DNA of 13,755 nt. Origin: Candidatus Bathyarchaeota archaeon. Lineage in GTDB: Archaea; Thermoproteota; Bathyarchaeia; TCS64. Made by a program: the position numbers and the translations under genes. Below, piece by piece: positions 1-6,285 of the stretch. The notes beneath the pieces were generated by a model. The model worked only from the letters and a program-made list of their open reading frames with translations, had not been told where the DNA came from and did no database searches. Location of the stretch: NCBI GenBank assembly GCA_018396515.1, contig JAGTQJ010000031.1, forward strand, positions 1 through 13,755, given 5' to 3'. The stretch's first letter is position 1, and every line of letters starts with the position of its first letter.

Positions 1-2127
1 ATAGAGACCCCTGAAGGGTTGGTGGACGGCCTCTTCAAGACCTACATCAAGATGGTTGTGGAGGAGCTGAGGCCCGACTGGTGCCTGAGCGTGTTCGAGG
101 ATAACGCTGGGATCATAGAGTTCGATGAAGACCACGTGATAGCAGTGAAGGTTGAGACCCACAACCACCCATCCGCCATAGAGCCCTTCGGGGGGGCCGC
201 AACTGGGATCGGGGGAGTCATAAGGGATATCCTGGGGGTCTGGGCCGACCCAATTGCCTGCACAGATGTCCTATGCTTCGGCCCCCTAGACTACAAGTAC
301 GAGCTCCTACCCCAAGGGATTAAGCATCCATCATACCTCTTCAGGGGAGTCGTAAGTGGGATTGGATCCTATGGAAACAGCGTCGGCATCCCAACGGTCA
401 ATGGGGCGGTCTACTTCGATGAGGGATATGTCGGGAATGTCGTGGTATACGCCGGTTGCCTAGGGCTCCTAAGGAAGGACCGTTATGCGAGGTGTGTGAG
501 GGGCGGGGATTGGATAGTGGTGGCAGGAGGCAGGACGGGCCTAGACGGGATCCACGGTGTCACCTTCGCCTCGTCGGAGCTGACCTGGGAGTCTGAGATG
601 GTCTCGAGGCCAGCGGTCCAGATAGGGAACCCCTTAGAGGAGGAGAAGCTAAAAAGGGCTATAAAGCTCATCGGGGAGGAAAGGCTTGGGTCCGGGATCA
701 CAGATCTAGGCGGGGGAGGTCTGAGCTGCGCAGTATGCGAGACCGCATATAGATATGGATTGGGGGCTGAGGTCTGGCTTGATAGGGTGCTCCTCAAGTA
801 TCCGAGCATGGCCCCATGGGAGATCTGGATCTCGGAGTCCCAGGAGAGGATGTGCCTAGCCATACCACCCCAGAACCTGGAGAGGGCATTAAGGATTTTC
901 GAGGAGGAACAGGTTGAGGCAACACCCATCGGCAGGTACACTGAGGAGAGATTGGTAAGGGTTTACTATGGAGGCCTCCAAGTAGCAGAGCTTGACCTCC
1001 GCCACCTCTTCAGCCCCCCCAGGATTAGGCGCTCAACCTCATGGAGGCCCCCGAGCCTTGAGGATCCGACCTTCCCTGAGCCTCGGGACCTCGGGGCCAT
1101 CCTGAAGAGGCTGCTCGCCTCCCCAAACATAGCCAGCAAGGAGGAGGTGATAAGGAGTTATGACCACGAGGTTAAAGGATGCACCGTGGTAAAGCCCCTT
1201 CATGGATGGAGCGCAGGCCCGAGCGATGCGGCGGTTCTGAAACCCCTTGGGGCATCCTGGAGGGGGATATCCATCTCCTCAGGGTTGAAACCCAGATATG
1301 GGAGGATAGACCCATACTGGATGGCGGCATCCTCCATAGATGAGGCTGTTAGGAACAACATCGCCGTTGGAGGAAGGAGGATAGCCCTATTGGATAACTT
1401 CACCTGGGGGAACCCTGAGAAGGAGGACCGCTTGGGCTCGCTTGTCCAAGCTTGCAGGGCCTGCTACGACGTCGCGAAGGCTTATGGAACACCCTTCGTC
1501 TCTGGTAAGGACAGCTTATACAATGAGTCCCCACTCGGTCCAGTCACTCCCACCCTCCTAGTTACCGCCGTGGGGATAGTTCCCGACATCAGAAGGGTTG
1601 TGACCATGGAGCTGAAGGAGGAAGGAGACCTGATCTACCTCCTAGGTCTGACTAGGAGGGAGGTGGGAGGCTCCGAGTACCTTAGGCTCATGGGCTACAT
1701 AGGGGGCTCCGTCCCCAAGCTGGATGCCAGCAGGACCGCTGAGCTCTATAGGCGAGTGATCTCCGCGATGGATCTCGGCCTTGTTAGATCCTGCCACGAC
1801 CTCTCGGAGGGGGGTTTAGGCATAGCCGCGGCGGAGATGGCCTTCACAGGAGGCTTGGGACTAACGCTTAACCTTGAGGGTGTGCTCGTTGATGAGGAGA
1901 TGCGGGATGACTTCAAGCTCTTCTCGGAGTCAAACGGCCGGCTGCTGGTCGAGGTTAAACCCGAGCATAGATCATCATTCGAGAAGCTGATGGTGGGCGT
2001 CGAACTCTCCCTCGTGGGGATGGTCACAGCCGAGGATAGATTCAGGGTTCTCGGGAGGAGGGGGACCATCCTAGACCTCTCACTTGGGGAGCTAATGGAC
2101 GCGTGGAAGACGCCATTGGGAGGGTAA
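1..2127 (+). CDS. purL: Phosphoribosylformylglycinamidine synthase, PurL subunit, long form (5' end outside window)
   Basis: Catalytic subunit of FGAM synthase, which converts FGAR, ATP and glutamine-derived ammonia to FGAM in de novo purine synthesis. The frame is open to the left edge (it reads ..ETPEGLVDGLFKTYI from base 4), so the start lies upstream and any TTG near base 19 is only internal. Visible signatures are KVETHNHPSAIEP (about nt 148-186) followed by a glycine-rich GAATGIGGVIRD stretch, then ESQERM (about nt 835), SGPSDAAVLKP-like and DNFTWGNPEKED in the second half, SGKDSLYNES (about nt 1501), and DLSEGGLGIAAAEM near the C-terminus. The segments KTYI..., YDHEVKG and SGKDSLYNE resemble the long PurL of about 950-1000 residues known from Geobacter and Chloroflexi rather than the 740-residue Bacillus form, so roughly 200-270 N-terminal residues are probably missing (inference). 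In that form a PurS-like region is built in, which would explain the lack of a purS here. The end overlaps or abuts purQ. Confidence 0.96.
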   Translation: METPEGLVDGLFKTYIKMVVEELRPDWCLSVFEDNAGIIEFDEDHVIAVKVETHNHPSAIEPFGGAATGIGGVIRDILGVWADPIACTDVLCFGPLDYKYELLPQGIKHPSYLFRGVVSGIGSYGNSVGIPTVNGAVYFDEGYVGNVVVYAGCLGLLRKDRYARCVRGGDWIVVAGGRTGLDGIHGVTFASSELTWESEMVSRPAVQIGNPLEEEKLKRAIKLIGEERLGSGITDLGGGGLSCAVCETAYRYGLGAEVWLDRVLLKYPSMAPWEIWISESQERMCLAIPPQNLERALRIFEEEQVEATPIGRYTEERLVRVYYGGLQVAELDLRHLFSPPRIRRSTSWRPPSLEDPTFPEPRDLGAILKRLLASPNIASKEEVIRSYDHEVKGCTVVKPLHGWSAGPSDAAVLKPLGASWRGISISSGLKPRYGRIDPYWMAASSIDEAVRNNIAVGGRRIALLDNFTWGNPEKEDRLGSLVQACRACYDVAKAYGTPFVSGKDSLYNESPLGPVTPTLLVTAVGIVPDIRRVVTMELKEEGDLIYLLGLTRREVGGSEYLRLMGYIGGSVPKLDASRTAELYRRVISAMDLGLVRSCHDLSEGGLGIAAAEMAFTGGLGLTLNLEGVLVDEEMRDDFKLFSESNGRLLVEVKPEHRSSFEKLMVGVELSLVGMVTAEDRFRVLGRRGTILDLSLGELMDAWKTPLGG

Positions 2128-2129
2128 AA

Positions 2130-2945
2130 TTGAACCGATCGGAGATCAGGGTCCTGATCCCGAGGGCCCCAGGAACGAACTGCGACTCCGAGACGGCGAT
2201 GGCCTTCCTTGACCTCGGGGTGATGGTCGAGGTTGTCCACACCCAGAGGCTCTTCAGGGAGAGGAACCTAATGGACTATGACATCATAGTCTTCCCAGGG
2301 GGCTTCAGCTACGGCGACTATGTGAGGAGCGGGGCCATCTGGGCCAAGGAGTGTGAGTATAGGATAGGCCGGGAACTGGAGGAGTTCATCCGAGAGGGGC
2401 GCCCCGTCCTTGGGATCTGCAACGGCTTCCAGCTCTTGGTGGAGGCGGGATTCCTCCCAGGGTTCGAGGGTAGATCTATCTATCCCCAAGCCGCACTAGC
2501 AAACAATCCAGGCGGCTTCCAGTGCAGGTGGGTGAGGGTCAGGCATGTGAACAGGGGAAACTGCCCCCTGACTAGGGAGATCCCACCAGACGCTGTCCTT
2601 GAGATGCCCGTAGCCCACGGAGAAGGCCGATTCCTATTCCCGAGAGATAGGGAGGATGACTACCTGAGGAGGCTCTACGAACAGGATCAACTCGTCTTCA
2701 GGTATGCAAAGCCTGATGGAACCTTCGCCGATGGGGAGGCTCACTATAATCCGGATGGAGCCCTCCACGATATAGCGGGAATATGCAACCCTGAGGGTAA
2801 TGTCCTAGGTCTTATGCCCCACCCGGAGAGGGCCTACTATGGCTGGCAGACCCCTGGATGGACCAAGAGAGGAACTCCACCGGAATATGGAGATGGCAGA
2901 CTCCTCCTAGAGTCGATAGTCAGGTATGTGGAGAGGAGGCTCTAG
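2130..2945 (+). CDS. purQ: Phosphoribosylformylglycinamidine synthase, glutamine amidotransferase subunit PurQ
   Basis: Class I glutamine amidotransferase subunit that hydrolyses glutamine and passes ammonia to PurL for FGAM synthesis. It is 271 residues from the TTG at 2130. The nucleophile elbow GICNGFQ (Cys97) and the C-terminal MPHPERA (His231, Glu233) give the full Cys-His-Glu triad, and [15 protein letters not shown] (about 56-70) is the typical PurQ oxyanion/glutamine region. I chose TTG 2130 because GGGAGGG at 2118-2124 sits five bases upstream and the protein then begins [19 protein letters not shown], as in the family. A GTG at 2103 in the same frame would add nine residues and overlap purL by 25 bases. 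The gene follows purL with a two-base gap, so the pair is surely cotranscribed and probably translationally coupled. It is slightly longer than the 227-residue Bacillus protein, as in the variant that accompanies long PurL. Its 3' end overlaps the convergent purE by 26 bases. Confidence 0.95.
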   Translation: MNRSEIRVLIPRAPGTNCDSETAMAFLDLGVMVEVVHTQRLFRERNLMDYDIIVFPGGFSYGDYVRSGAIWAKECEYRIGRELEEFIREGRPVLGICNGFQLLVEAGFLPGFEGRSIYPQAALANNPGGFQCRWVRVRHVNRGNCPLTREIPPDAVLEMPVAHGEGRFLFPRDREDDYLRRLYEQDQLVFRYAKPDGTFADGEAHYNPDGALHDIAGICNPEGNVLGLMPHPERAYYGWQTPGWTKRGTPPEYGDGRLLLESIVRYVERRL

Positions 2946-3378
2946 AGCCACCCGCCAATCTACGCTCCTCAAGCCTCTCTTTAAGCTCCTCATACTTTAG
3001 GGCTAGGATCTCCACGGCCAATATGGCCGCATTCCTCGCCGAGTCTATACCCACACAGGCCACGGGAACACCGGTTGGCATCTGCACGATGGAGAGGAGG
3101 GAGTCCAGGCCTCCGAGCTTTACCTCCCTGGGAACCCCGATAACAGGTTTAATGGTTCTGGATGCTATGAAGCCCGGAAGGGCCGCTGAGAGCCCAGCGA
3201 TCGCGATGTAGACTTCACAGCCGCATCTCTCAATATACTCCTCGAGGTCTTTTGGATTCCTATGAGCCGATAGGACCTTTAACTCGCACTCGACCCCGAA
3301 CTCCCTGAGAACACCCTCAGCCTGTTCACCCAACGCCCTGTCAGACTCGCTCCCCATAATTATTGAGACTTGGACCAC
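2920..3378 (-). CDS. purE: 5-(carboxyamino)imidazole ribonucleotide mutase / AIR carboxylase PurE
   Basis: PurE acts two steps after PurLQ, placing the carboxyl group on C4 of aminoimidazole ribonucleotide. It is a 152-residue single domain with MGSESD (8-13, phosphate-binding loop), SAHR (37-40, catalytic His39), [11 protein letters not shown] (59-69), PVIGVP (78-83) and [14 protein letters not shown] (99-112). Class I PurE normally reads AAHLPG where this one reads SAALPG, so the second active-site His is Ala66. Class II enzymes read RSNALSGF here, so this protein is intermediate and I cannot say whether it uses N5-CAIR or CO2. No purK is in view. The start is GTG at 3378. There is no clear Shine-Dalgarno, but a T/A-rich box lies about 30 bases upstream, which suggests a leaderless message. 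The stop TGA at 2920 lies inside the 3' end of convergent purQ, so the C-terminal tail ([14 protein letters not shown]) is written on the complement of purQ. Confidence 0.93.
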   Translation of the reverse strand: MVQVSIIMGSESDRALGEQAEGVLREFGVECELKVLSAHRNPKDLEEYIERCGCEVYIAIAGLSAALPGFIASRTIKPVIGVPREVKLGGLDSLLSIVQMPTGVPVACVGIDSARNAAILAVEILALKYEELKERLEERRLAGGSRASSPHT

Positions 3379-3399
3379 GCGGATCTAACTGAAAAATGG

Positions 3400-3414
3400 A
3401 AAAAAATATAAAAA
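3400..3414 (-). promoter_or_regulatory. Putative TATA element of purE
   Basis: On the minus strand the stretch reads T5ATATT6, an archaeal TATA-like box centred about 28-32 bases before the purE GTG at 3378. With the usual 22-27 base spacing from TATA to transcription start, the message would begin at or very near the start codon. Called from composition and position only. Confidence 0.5.
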
Positions 3415-3479
3415 CATCCCCCTTTACGAAGTTGCGAGAAAGCCTAGGTTTTAACCGTGATTAAATCTTTAATCTATCT

Positions 3480-3545
3480 AATGAGAGGATCTGGGCTGGA
3501 GCTTGGTGATCGCGGGCTCCGAGGGCTGGCCTAAACCCTCTCATT
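3480..3545 (-). other. Long stem-loop at the 3' end of the SIS gene
   Basis: In the minus-strand RNA, the 13 bases from 3545 to 3533 (aatgagagggttt) can pair with the 13 bases from 3492 to 3480 (agatcctctcatt): nine consecutive Watson-Crick pairs, then four more including two G-U wobbles. The roughly 40-base loop contains a second 5-bp stem, ggagc/gctcc (3516-3520 with 3498-3502). The TGA stop of the SIS gene lies within the outer 5' arm. The two wobble pairs work only in minus-strand RNA (they would be A-C mismatches in plus-strand RNA), which points to a structure in the SIS transcript. It could be a 3'-end stabiliser, a processing or termination signal, or a small RNA. No T-run follows. 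The remaining bases between purE and this element (3415-3479) show nothing else I can name. Confidence 0.5.
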
Positions 3546-4140
3546 CAACTGTTGCGTGCTTTTTCCTCAGGTCCAGCTCGCTCACGCCAAGCCTTCTCAT
3601 CAGCTCGGCTATCACACAGTCGAGGAAGACCATTGCGGAGAGTTCGAACATCGTTCCCAGGGGTGTGGGGTCATATTTTCCGATGATCTGCCTCCTCTCA
3701 TAGTCCGGCTCGACATCTATCTTGCTTCTACCCTTAACGATGACAAGGCTATCGGCGACCTTGGCTAAGGGGGAGTCAGGGTGGGAGGTTATGGCGATGA
3801 CCTTTGCGCCTATCTCCTTCGCTACCTCGGCTTGGGTGACGACCGTCCTCGTGACTCCAGATCCAGATATCGCTATGACGAGGTCTTCGGGGCTCAGGGC
3901 CGGTGTGATGGTCTCGCCGCTCACATAGATGTTGAATCCTAGGTGCATCAACCTCAAGGCGAAGGCCTTCCCAACAAATCCGCTCCTACCCGACCCCAGG
4001 AGGAGGATCTTCCTGTCCCTCGACTCTATGATCCTTTGGACCATCTCCTCTATTTCCCTCTCATCGATCTGGTCGATGATCTCCTTGATGCTGGATAGGA
4101 CAACGCCGGAGATCTCTTTCACATACCCCAAATCTATCAT
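3541..4140 (-). CDS. SIS-domain sugar-phosphate isomerase, 6-phospho-3-hexuloisomerase-like
   Basis: Likely interconverts hexulose 6-phosphate and fructose 6-phosphate, the step that lets many archaea lacking the oxidative pentose pathway make ribulose 5-phosphate for nucleotides. It is 199 residues: a helical N-terminus (1-40), then a SIS fold with LGSGRSGFVGKAFALRLMHLGF (48-69), GETITP (75-80), DLVIAISGSG (86-95), GTMFE (162-166) and a C-terminal KKHA (193-196). The GSGRSG loop, RLMHLGF, the Glu of GTMFE and the His near the end match Methanocaldococcus MJ1247 as I remember it. A loop of about 18 residues (roughly 139-158, with DYERRQ) is absent from MJ1247, so a different SIS-isomerase subfamily is possible. 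No hexulose-phosphate synthase partner (HxlA) is in view. The start is ATG 4140 with no obvious Shine-Dalgarno upstream. It stands alone between purE and the phoU-like gene on the same strand. Confidence 0.85.
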   Translation of the reverse strand: MIDLGYVKEISGVVLSSIKEIIDQIDEREIEEMVQRIIESRDRKILLLGSGRSGFVGKAFALRLMHLGFNIYVSGETITPALSPEDLVIAISGSGVTRTVVTQAEVAKEIGAKVIAITSHPDSPLAKVADSLVIVKGRSKIDVEPDYERRQIIGKYDPTPLGTMFELSAMVFLDCVIAELMRRLGVSELDLRKKHATVE

Positions 4141-4181
4141 GAATGTTTGTTCTTAGACCCTTTATCTCCCTTTCTGATCGC

Positions 4182-4197
4182 CCTCCGGCTCCGGAGG
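4182..4197. promoter_or_regulatory. 16-bp GC-rich palindrome upstream of the SIS gene
   Basis: CCTCCGG-CT-CCGGAGG is a perfect 7-bp inverted repeat with a 2-base centre. It lies 42-57 bases before the SIS-gene ATG in otherwise AT-rich intergenic DNA. As DNA it could be the site of a dimeric regulator. As RNA it could fold as a 6-bp GC stem with a 4-base loop if transcription starts upstream of it. Which applies depends on the real transcription start, which the sequence alone does not fix. Confidence 0.45.
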
Positions 4198-4210
4198 TCT
4201 TCATAAATAT

Positions 4211-4243
4211 GGTATATATTTTTATAGCAAAATCTATATAAAC
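4211..4243 (-). promoter_or_regulatory. Putative promoter(s) of the SIS gene
   Basis: On the minus strand, AAGGGG followed by TTTATATAG (about 4234-4248) looks like BRE plus TATA, and a second AT box, CTATAAAAATATATA (4212-4226), follows 10 bases later. Transcription would begin near 4213 or 4198, giving a leader of about 55-75 bases that contains or starts at the palindrome at 4182-4197. A weaker box (GATAAA, about 4162-4167) would instead give a leaderless message. The rest of the 185-base gap (4244-4325) is unassigned. Confidence 0.45.
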
Positions 4244-4325
4244 CCCTTGAAGAAAAGGATCAACTCGAATTTCCCCTTTCGAAAAGTGTGGCGGAAAGAC
4301 CCGTGAGAAATTTATCTAATTGCAC

Positions 4326-5366
4326 CTATGAAGCGGCTCTGCAGATATCCGTCTCCCCCTTTAGGATGTTATCAATAGCTATCTCGGCGACTGCGGCGCT
4401 ATGCTCGGCTATAATCCTCAGCTCCCAGAGTATCGAGCTGAAGAAGACGGCGGCCTCGGTATCCAGCTTTCCCTGAAACTCCTTAAGAAGGCTCCTCTCC
4501 TCCCTCTCCATGATCTCCTTCAGGTCTATCGCGTCGCTCGCTATCTTCAGATTTCCATTGAATAAGCTGTTAACCGCCTTATCGAACATCGTGAATGTCA
4601 TCAATCCCAGCTGGGAGAGCCTATCAAGCAACTCGTTGTCTCTTCCCTCTCTTAGGGGATAGAATTTTATTATGTTGTTTGCAATGTTCTGTATTCTATC
4701 CCCGATCATCTCCAGGAACCAGGCTATCAAGTTTGTGTATATTATCTGCATTGGATCCCTTATGCCGAGATCCTCTGCAACAACGGCGGACTGCTGGGCT
4801 GAGGCTAGAAGCCTTGCTAGGAGCCAGTAGATCATGTCGGCCTCATGCTCTCTGGTTATCGCATCCTTGGAGAGCTCCACATCACCATCCGCTAGGCTGT
4901 CCACAACCTCCTTGAACATGGTGGAGGTTAGGACGTAGAGCCTCCTGAGGACCGTCTGTGGGGAGAAGTCCTTGGGGTCTATGGAACTCTGGAGGAGCAG
5001 ATGCTGATCGCTCTCCTCGATTATGCCTATCCCGAGTAGGCGTTGGGTCACCTCCCTTATGCTCTCTATCTGCTCCCTCATCAATCGCTTGGATGACTGG
5101 ACCCTGATCATGCCCCTCCCGAGAATGTAGTTTGCCACGATGACCCTGGCCAGGATCTTTGAGTTCTCACACGCGTCTACATCCACCACATATAGCCCTC
5201 CTTCTCCCCCCTTCGAAGGCTTGACGGTCAGCCTAAGGGTCCCGTTCTTCTCCTCAGAGAGGAAGACTATATCCCCCTTCTTGATGCCCATCCTCTTCGC
5301 CCAGTTCATGGGGAGGGATACCGAGAGGGTGGAATATCCCACCTTCTGGACCTTACGCGGCTCCAA
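4326..5366 (-). CDS. AbrB-PhoU fusion protein, putative phosphate-responsive regulator
   Basis: An archaeal PhoU-family regulator with an N-terminal AbrB/SpoVT DNA-binding-like domain, of the kind that in archaea replaces stand-alone PhoU in control of phosphate uptake. It is 346 residues. The AbrB part is about 4-50 (RKVQKVGYSTLSVSLPMNWAK, then GIKKGDIVFL). The rest is all-helical, with two PhoU repeats at about 137-235 and 250-335. Acidic clusters that fit PhoU's E/DxxxD metal-binding pattern are REHEAD (172-177) and EMIGDR (219-224) in the first repeat, and KEIMEREE (283-290) in the second. The start is TTG 5366: an in-frame stop lies just upstream, GAGGAGG ends only one or two bases before it, and the protein then starts MEPRKVQ as relatives do. 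No pst transporter genes are adjacent, so the phosphate link comes from the family and not from context. The downstream SIS gene is separated by 185 bases with its own promoter-like boxes. Confidence 0.88.
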   Translation of the reverse strand: MEPRKVQKVGYSTLSVSLPMNWAKRMGIKKGDIVFLSEEKNGTLRLTVKPSKGGEGGLYVVDVDACENSKILARVIVANYILGRGMIRVQSSKRLMREQIESIREVTQRLLGIGIIEESDQHLLLQSSIDPKDFSPQTVLRRLYVLTSTMFKEVVDSLADGDVELSKDAITREHEADMIYWLLARLLASAQQSAVVAEDLGIRDPMQIIYTNLIAWFLEMIGDRIQNIANNIIKFYPLREGRDNELLDRLSQLGLMTFTMFDKAVNSLFNGNLKIASDAIDLKEIMEREERSLLKEFQGKLDTEAAVFFSSILWELRIIAEHSAAVAEIAIDNILKGETDICRAAS

Positions 5367-5417
5367 GCCTCCTCACCATTATCATATTTATTTTATCCTG
5401 AAGGGTAAATTCATGAT

Positions 5418-5432
5418 TATATAAACTTTACT
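5418..5432 (-). promoter_or_regulatory. Putative BRE/TATA of the AbrB-PhoU gene
   Basis: The minus strand reads AGTAAAG (BRE-like) followed by TTTATATA at 5418-5425, a near-consensus archaeal TATA box centred about 55 bases before the TTG start. It predicts transcription from about 5396 and a leader of about 30 bases carrying the GAGGAGG ribosome-binding site. Confidence 0.55.
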
Positions 5433-5491
5433 CTGGGGGTCTCCATCCGGCCCGGTTGGTCGGGGCTTGTGACCCGATAAGGTCGGTTTCC

Positions 5492-6007
5492 CTATAAAAT
5501 CCTTGTGGGGGGAAGGATCGGCCCGGTTGAGAACCCTGAGAGCTTGAGGTATATCGATGCGCAGAGGAGGGTGGCGGAGATGATGAGGACGATGTAGTCT
5601 CCCCCCTTCATCCTAAGCTCGTAGAGGTTTGTCCTCCTCTTCGATGCCCCGAAGCCCCTTGACTCCATCGCCTCGGCGAGCTCCAGGCTTCTCCTTATTG
5701 AGTTCACGATGAGGGGAAGGAGGACCGGGATGTAGTTCCTCAATCTGGCCAGGAAGCTCCCCCTCTCGATCTCCAGCCCTCTGGCCCTCTGGGCGTCGAG
5801 GATGGACTGGGCCTCCTCGGCAAGCACCGGGACGAACCTTATGGCTGTGATGAATGCGAAGTTGAACTCGTATGGAACTCGGGCCTTCTCTAGGGCTAGG
5901 CTGAGCTCGTCTGGAGAGGTTGTTAGGAAGAAGATGGAGAAGGAGGTCATGAGGGATAGGAAGCGCAGGGATAGGGATAGGGACAATTCTATCATCTCGG
6001 TGGTCAA
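5492..6007 (-). CDS. ecfT: ECF transporter transmembrane subunit EcfT, C-terminal part (gene split by frameshift)
   Basis: C-terminal two-thirds of EcfT, the membrane subunit that couples the ECF ATPases to a substrate-binding S component. Hydrophobic segments (about 5-30, 85-105 and 140-160 of this part) alternate with the two Ala-Arg-Gly coupling motifs, AQRARG (about 72-77) and AMESRGFG (about 112-119), which contact the ATPases. The frame actually stays open without a stop back to about 6075, adding a hydrophobic stretch that begins ALLALIIFASNLISFYFF. The TTG at 6007 is only the first possible internal start and is not a natural N-terminus. The missing N-terminus is encoded in the other frame at 6058-6285. 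Joining them by one extra base in the G run at 6075-6080 gives 264 residues, the usual EcfT length. The TAG stop is at 5492. The 125 bases beyond hold a weak hairpin (5460-5477) and the next gene's promoter. Confidence 0.85.
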   Translation of the reverse strand: MTTEMIELSLSLSLRFLSLMTSFSIFFLTTSPDELSLALEKARVPYEFNFAFITAIRFVPVLAEEAQSILDAQRARGLEIERGSFLARLRNYIPVLLPLIVNSIRRSLELAEAMESRGFGASKRRTNLYELRMKGGDYIVLIISATLLCASIYLKLSGFSTGPILPPTRIL

Positions 6008-6057
6008 AATATATCCTTGAAAGAAGTAGAAGGAGATGAGGTTCGAGGCGAATATTA

Positions 6058-6285
6058 TTAAGGCCAGCAGGGCTCCCCCCTCAAAGTTCTAATCCACTCC
6101 CTCGCCACCCTTCCCAAGAGGAGGATGGGGACCTGCAATAGGAATATGGCCATAAGGGGGGGCAGCTCATAGAAGAGTATGGAGGCGGAGAATAAGGTCA
6201 TAACCATTATGAACTTCGCCCTTGGGTCGATCCTATGGATGGGTGAGGCCCCCATCCTGAACCTGAGCCCATCTAATAGGCTCAT
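6058..6285 (-). CDS. ecfT: ECF transporter transmembrane subunit EcfT, N-terminal part (gene split by frameshift)
   Basis: First 75 codons of EcfT. It begins MSLLDGLRFRMGASPIHRIDPRAKFI, the typical cytoplasmic start with the P-x-H-x-x-DPRxK motif before the first membrane helix, followed by two hydrophobic segments (about 26-45 and 44-57). After RTLRG the frame runs off into GEPCWP and a stop, losing the membrane-protein character, while the -1 frame continues with ALLALIIF and the rest of EcfT. The break falls in six consecutive G on the minus strand (6075-6080); seven G would restore the frame. The ATG at 6283-6285 overlaps the TGA of the upstream ATPase gene by four bases (ATGA), so the two are coupled. 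The possible causes are an assembly error in a homopolymer, a real mutation, or -1 slippage on the G run. Confidence 0.85.
   Translation of the reverse strand: MSLLDGLRFRMGASPIHRIDPRAKFIMVMTLFSASILFYELPPLMAIFLLQVPILLLGRVAREWIRTLRGEPCWP

Noticed and set aside
2103..2129. GTG 2103 as the start of purQ
   Set aside because: It would add nine residues not expected from the family and has no Shine-Dalgarno, whereas TTG 2130 follows GGGAGGG at five bases.
5447..5510. Stretch resembling pieces of a tRNA (GGTTGGTC, CCCGATAAGG, GGTCGGTTTCCC)
   Set aside because: No acceptor stem closes, the anticodon-like loop is six bases and lacks a proper T33, and no TTCRA T-loop follows. It does contain a weak 5-bp hairpin (5460-5477) and an 11-base repeat (CGGCCCGGTTG at 5448 and 5519), both too small to interpret.
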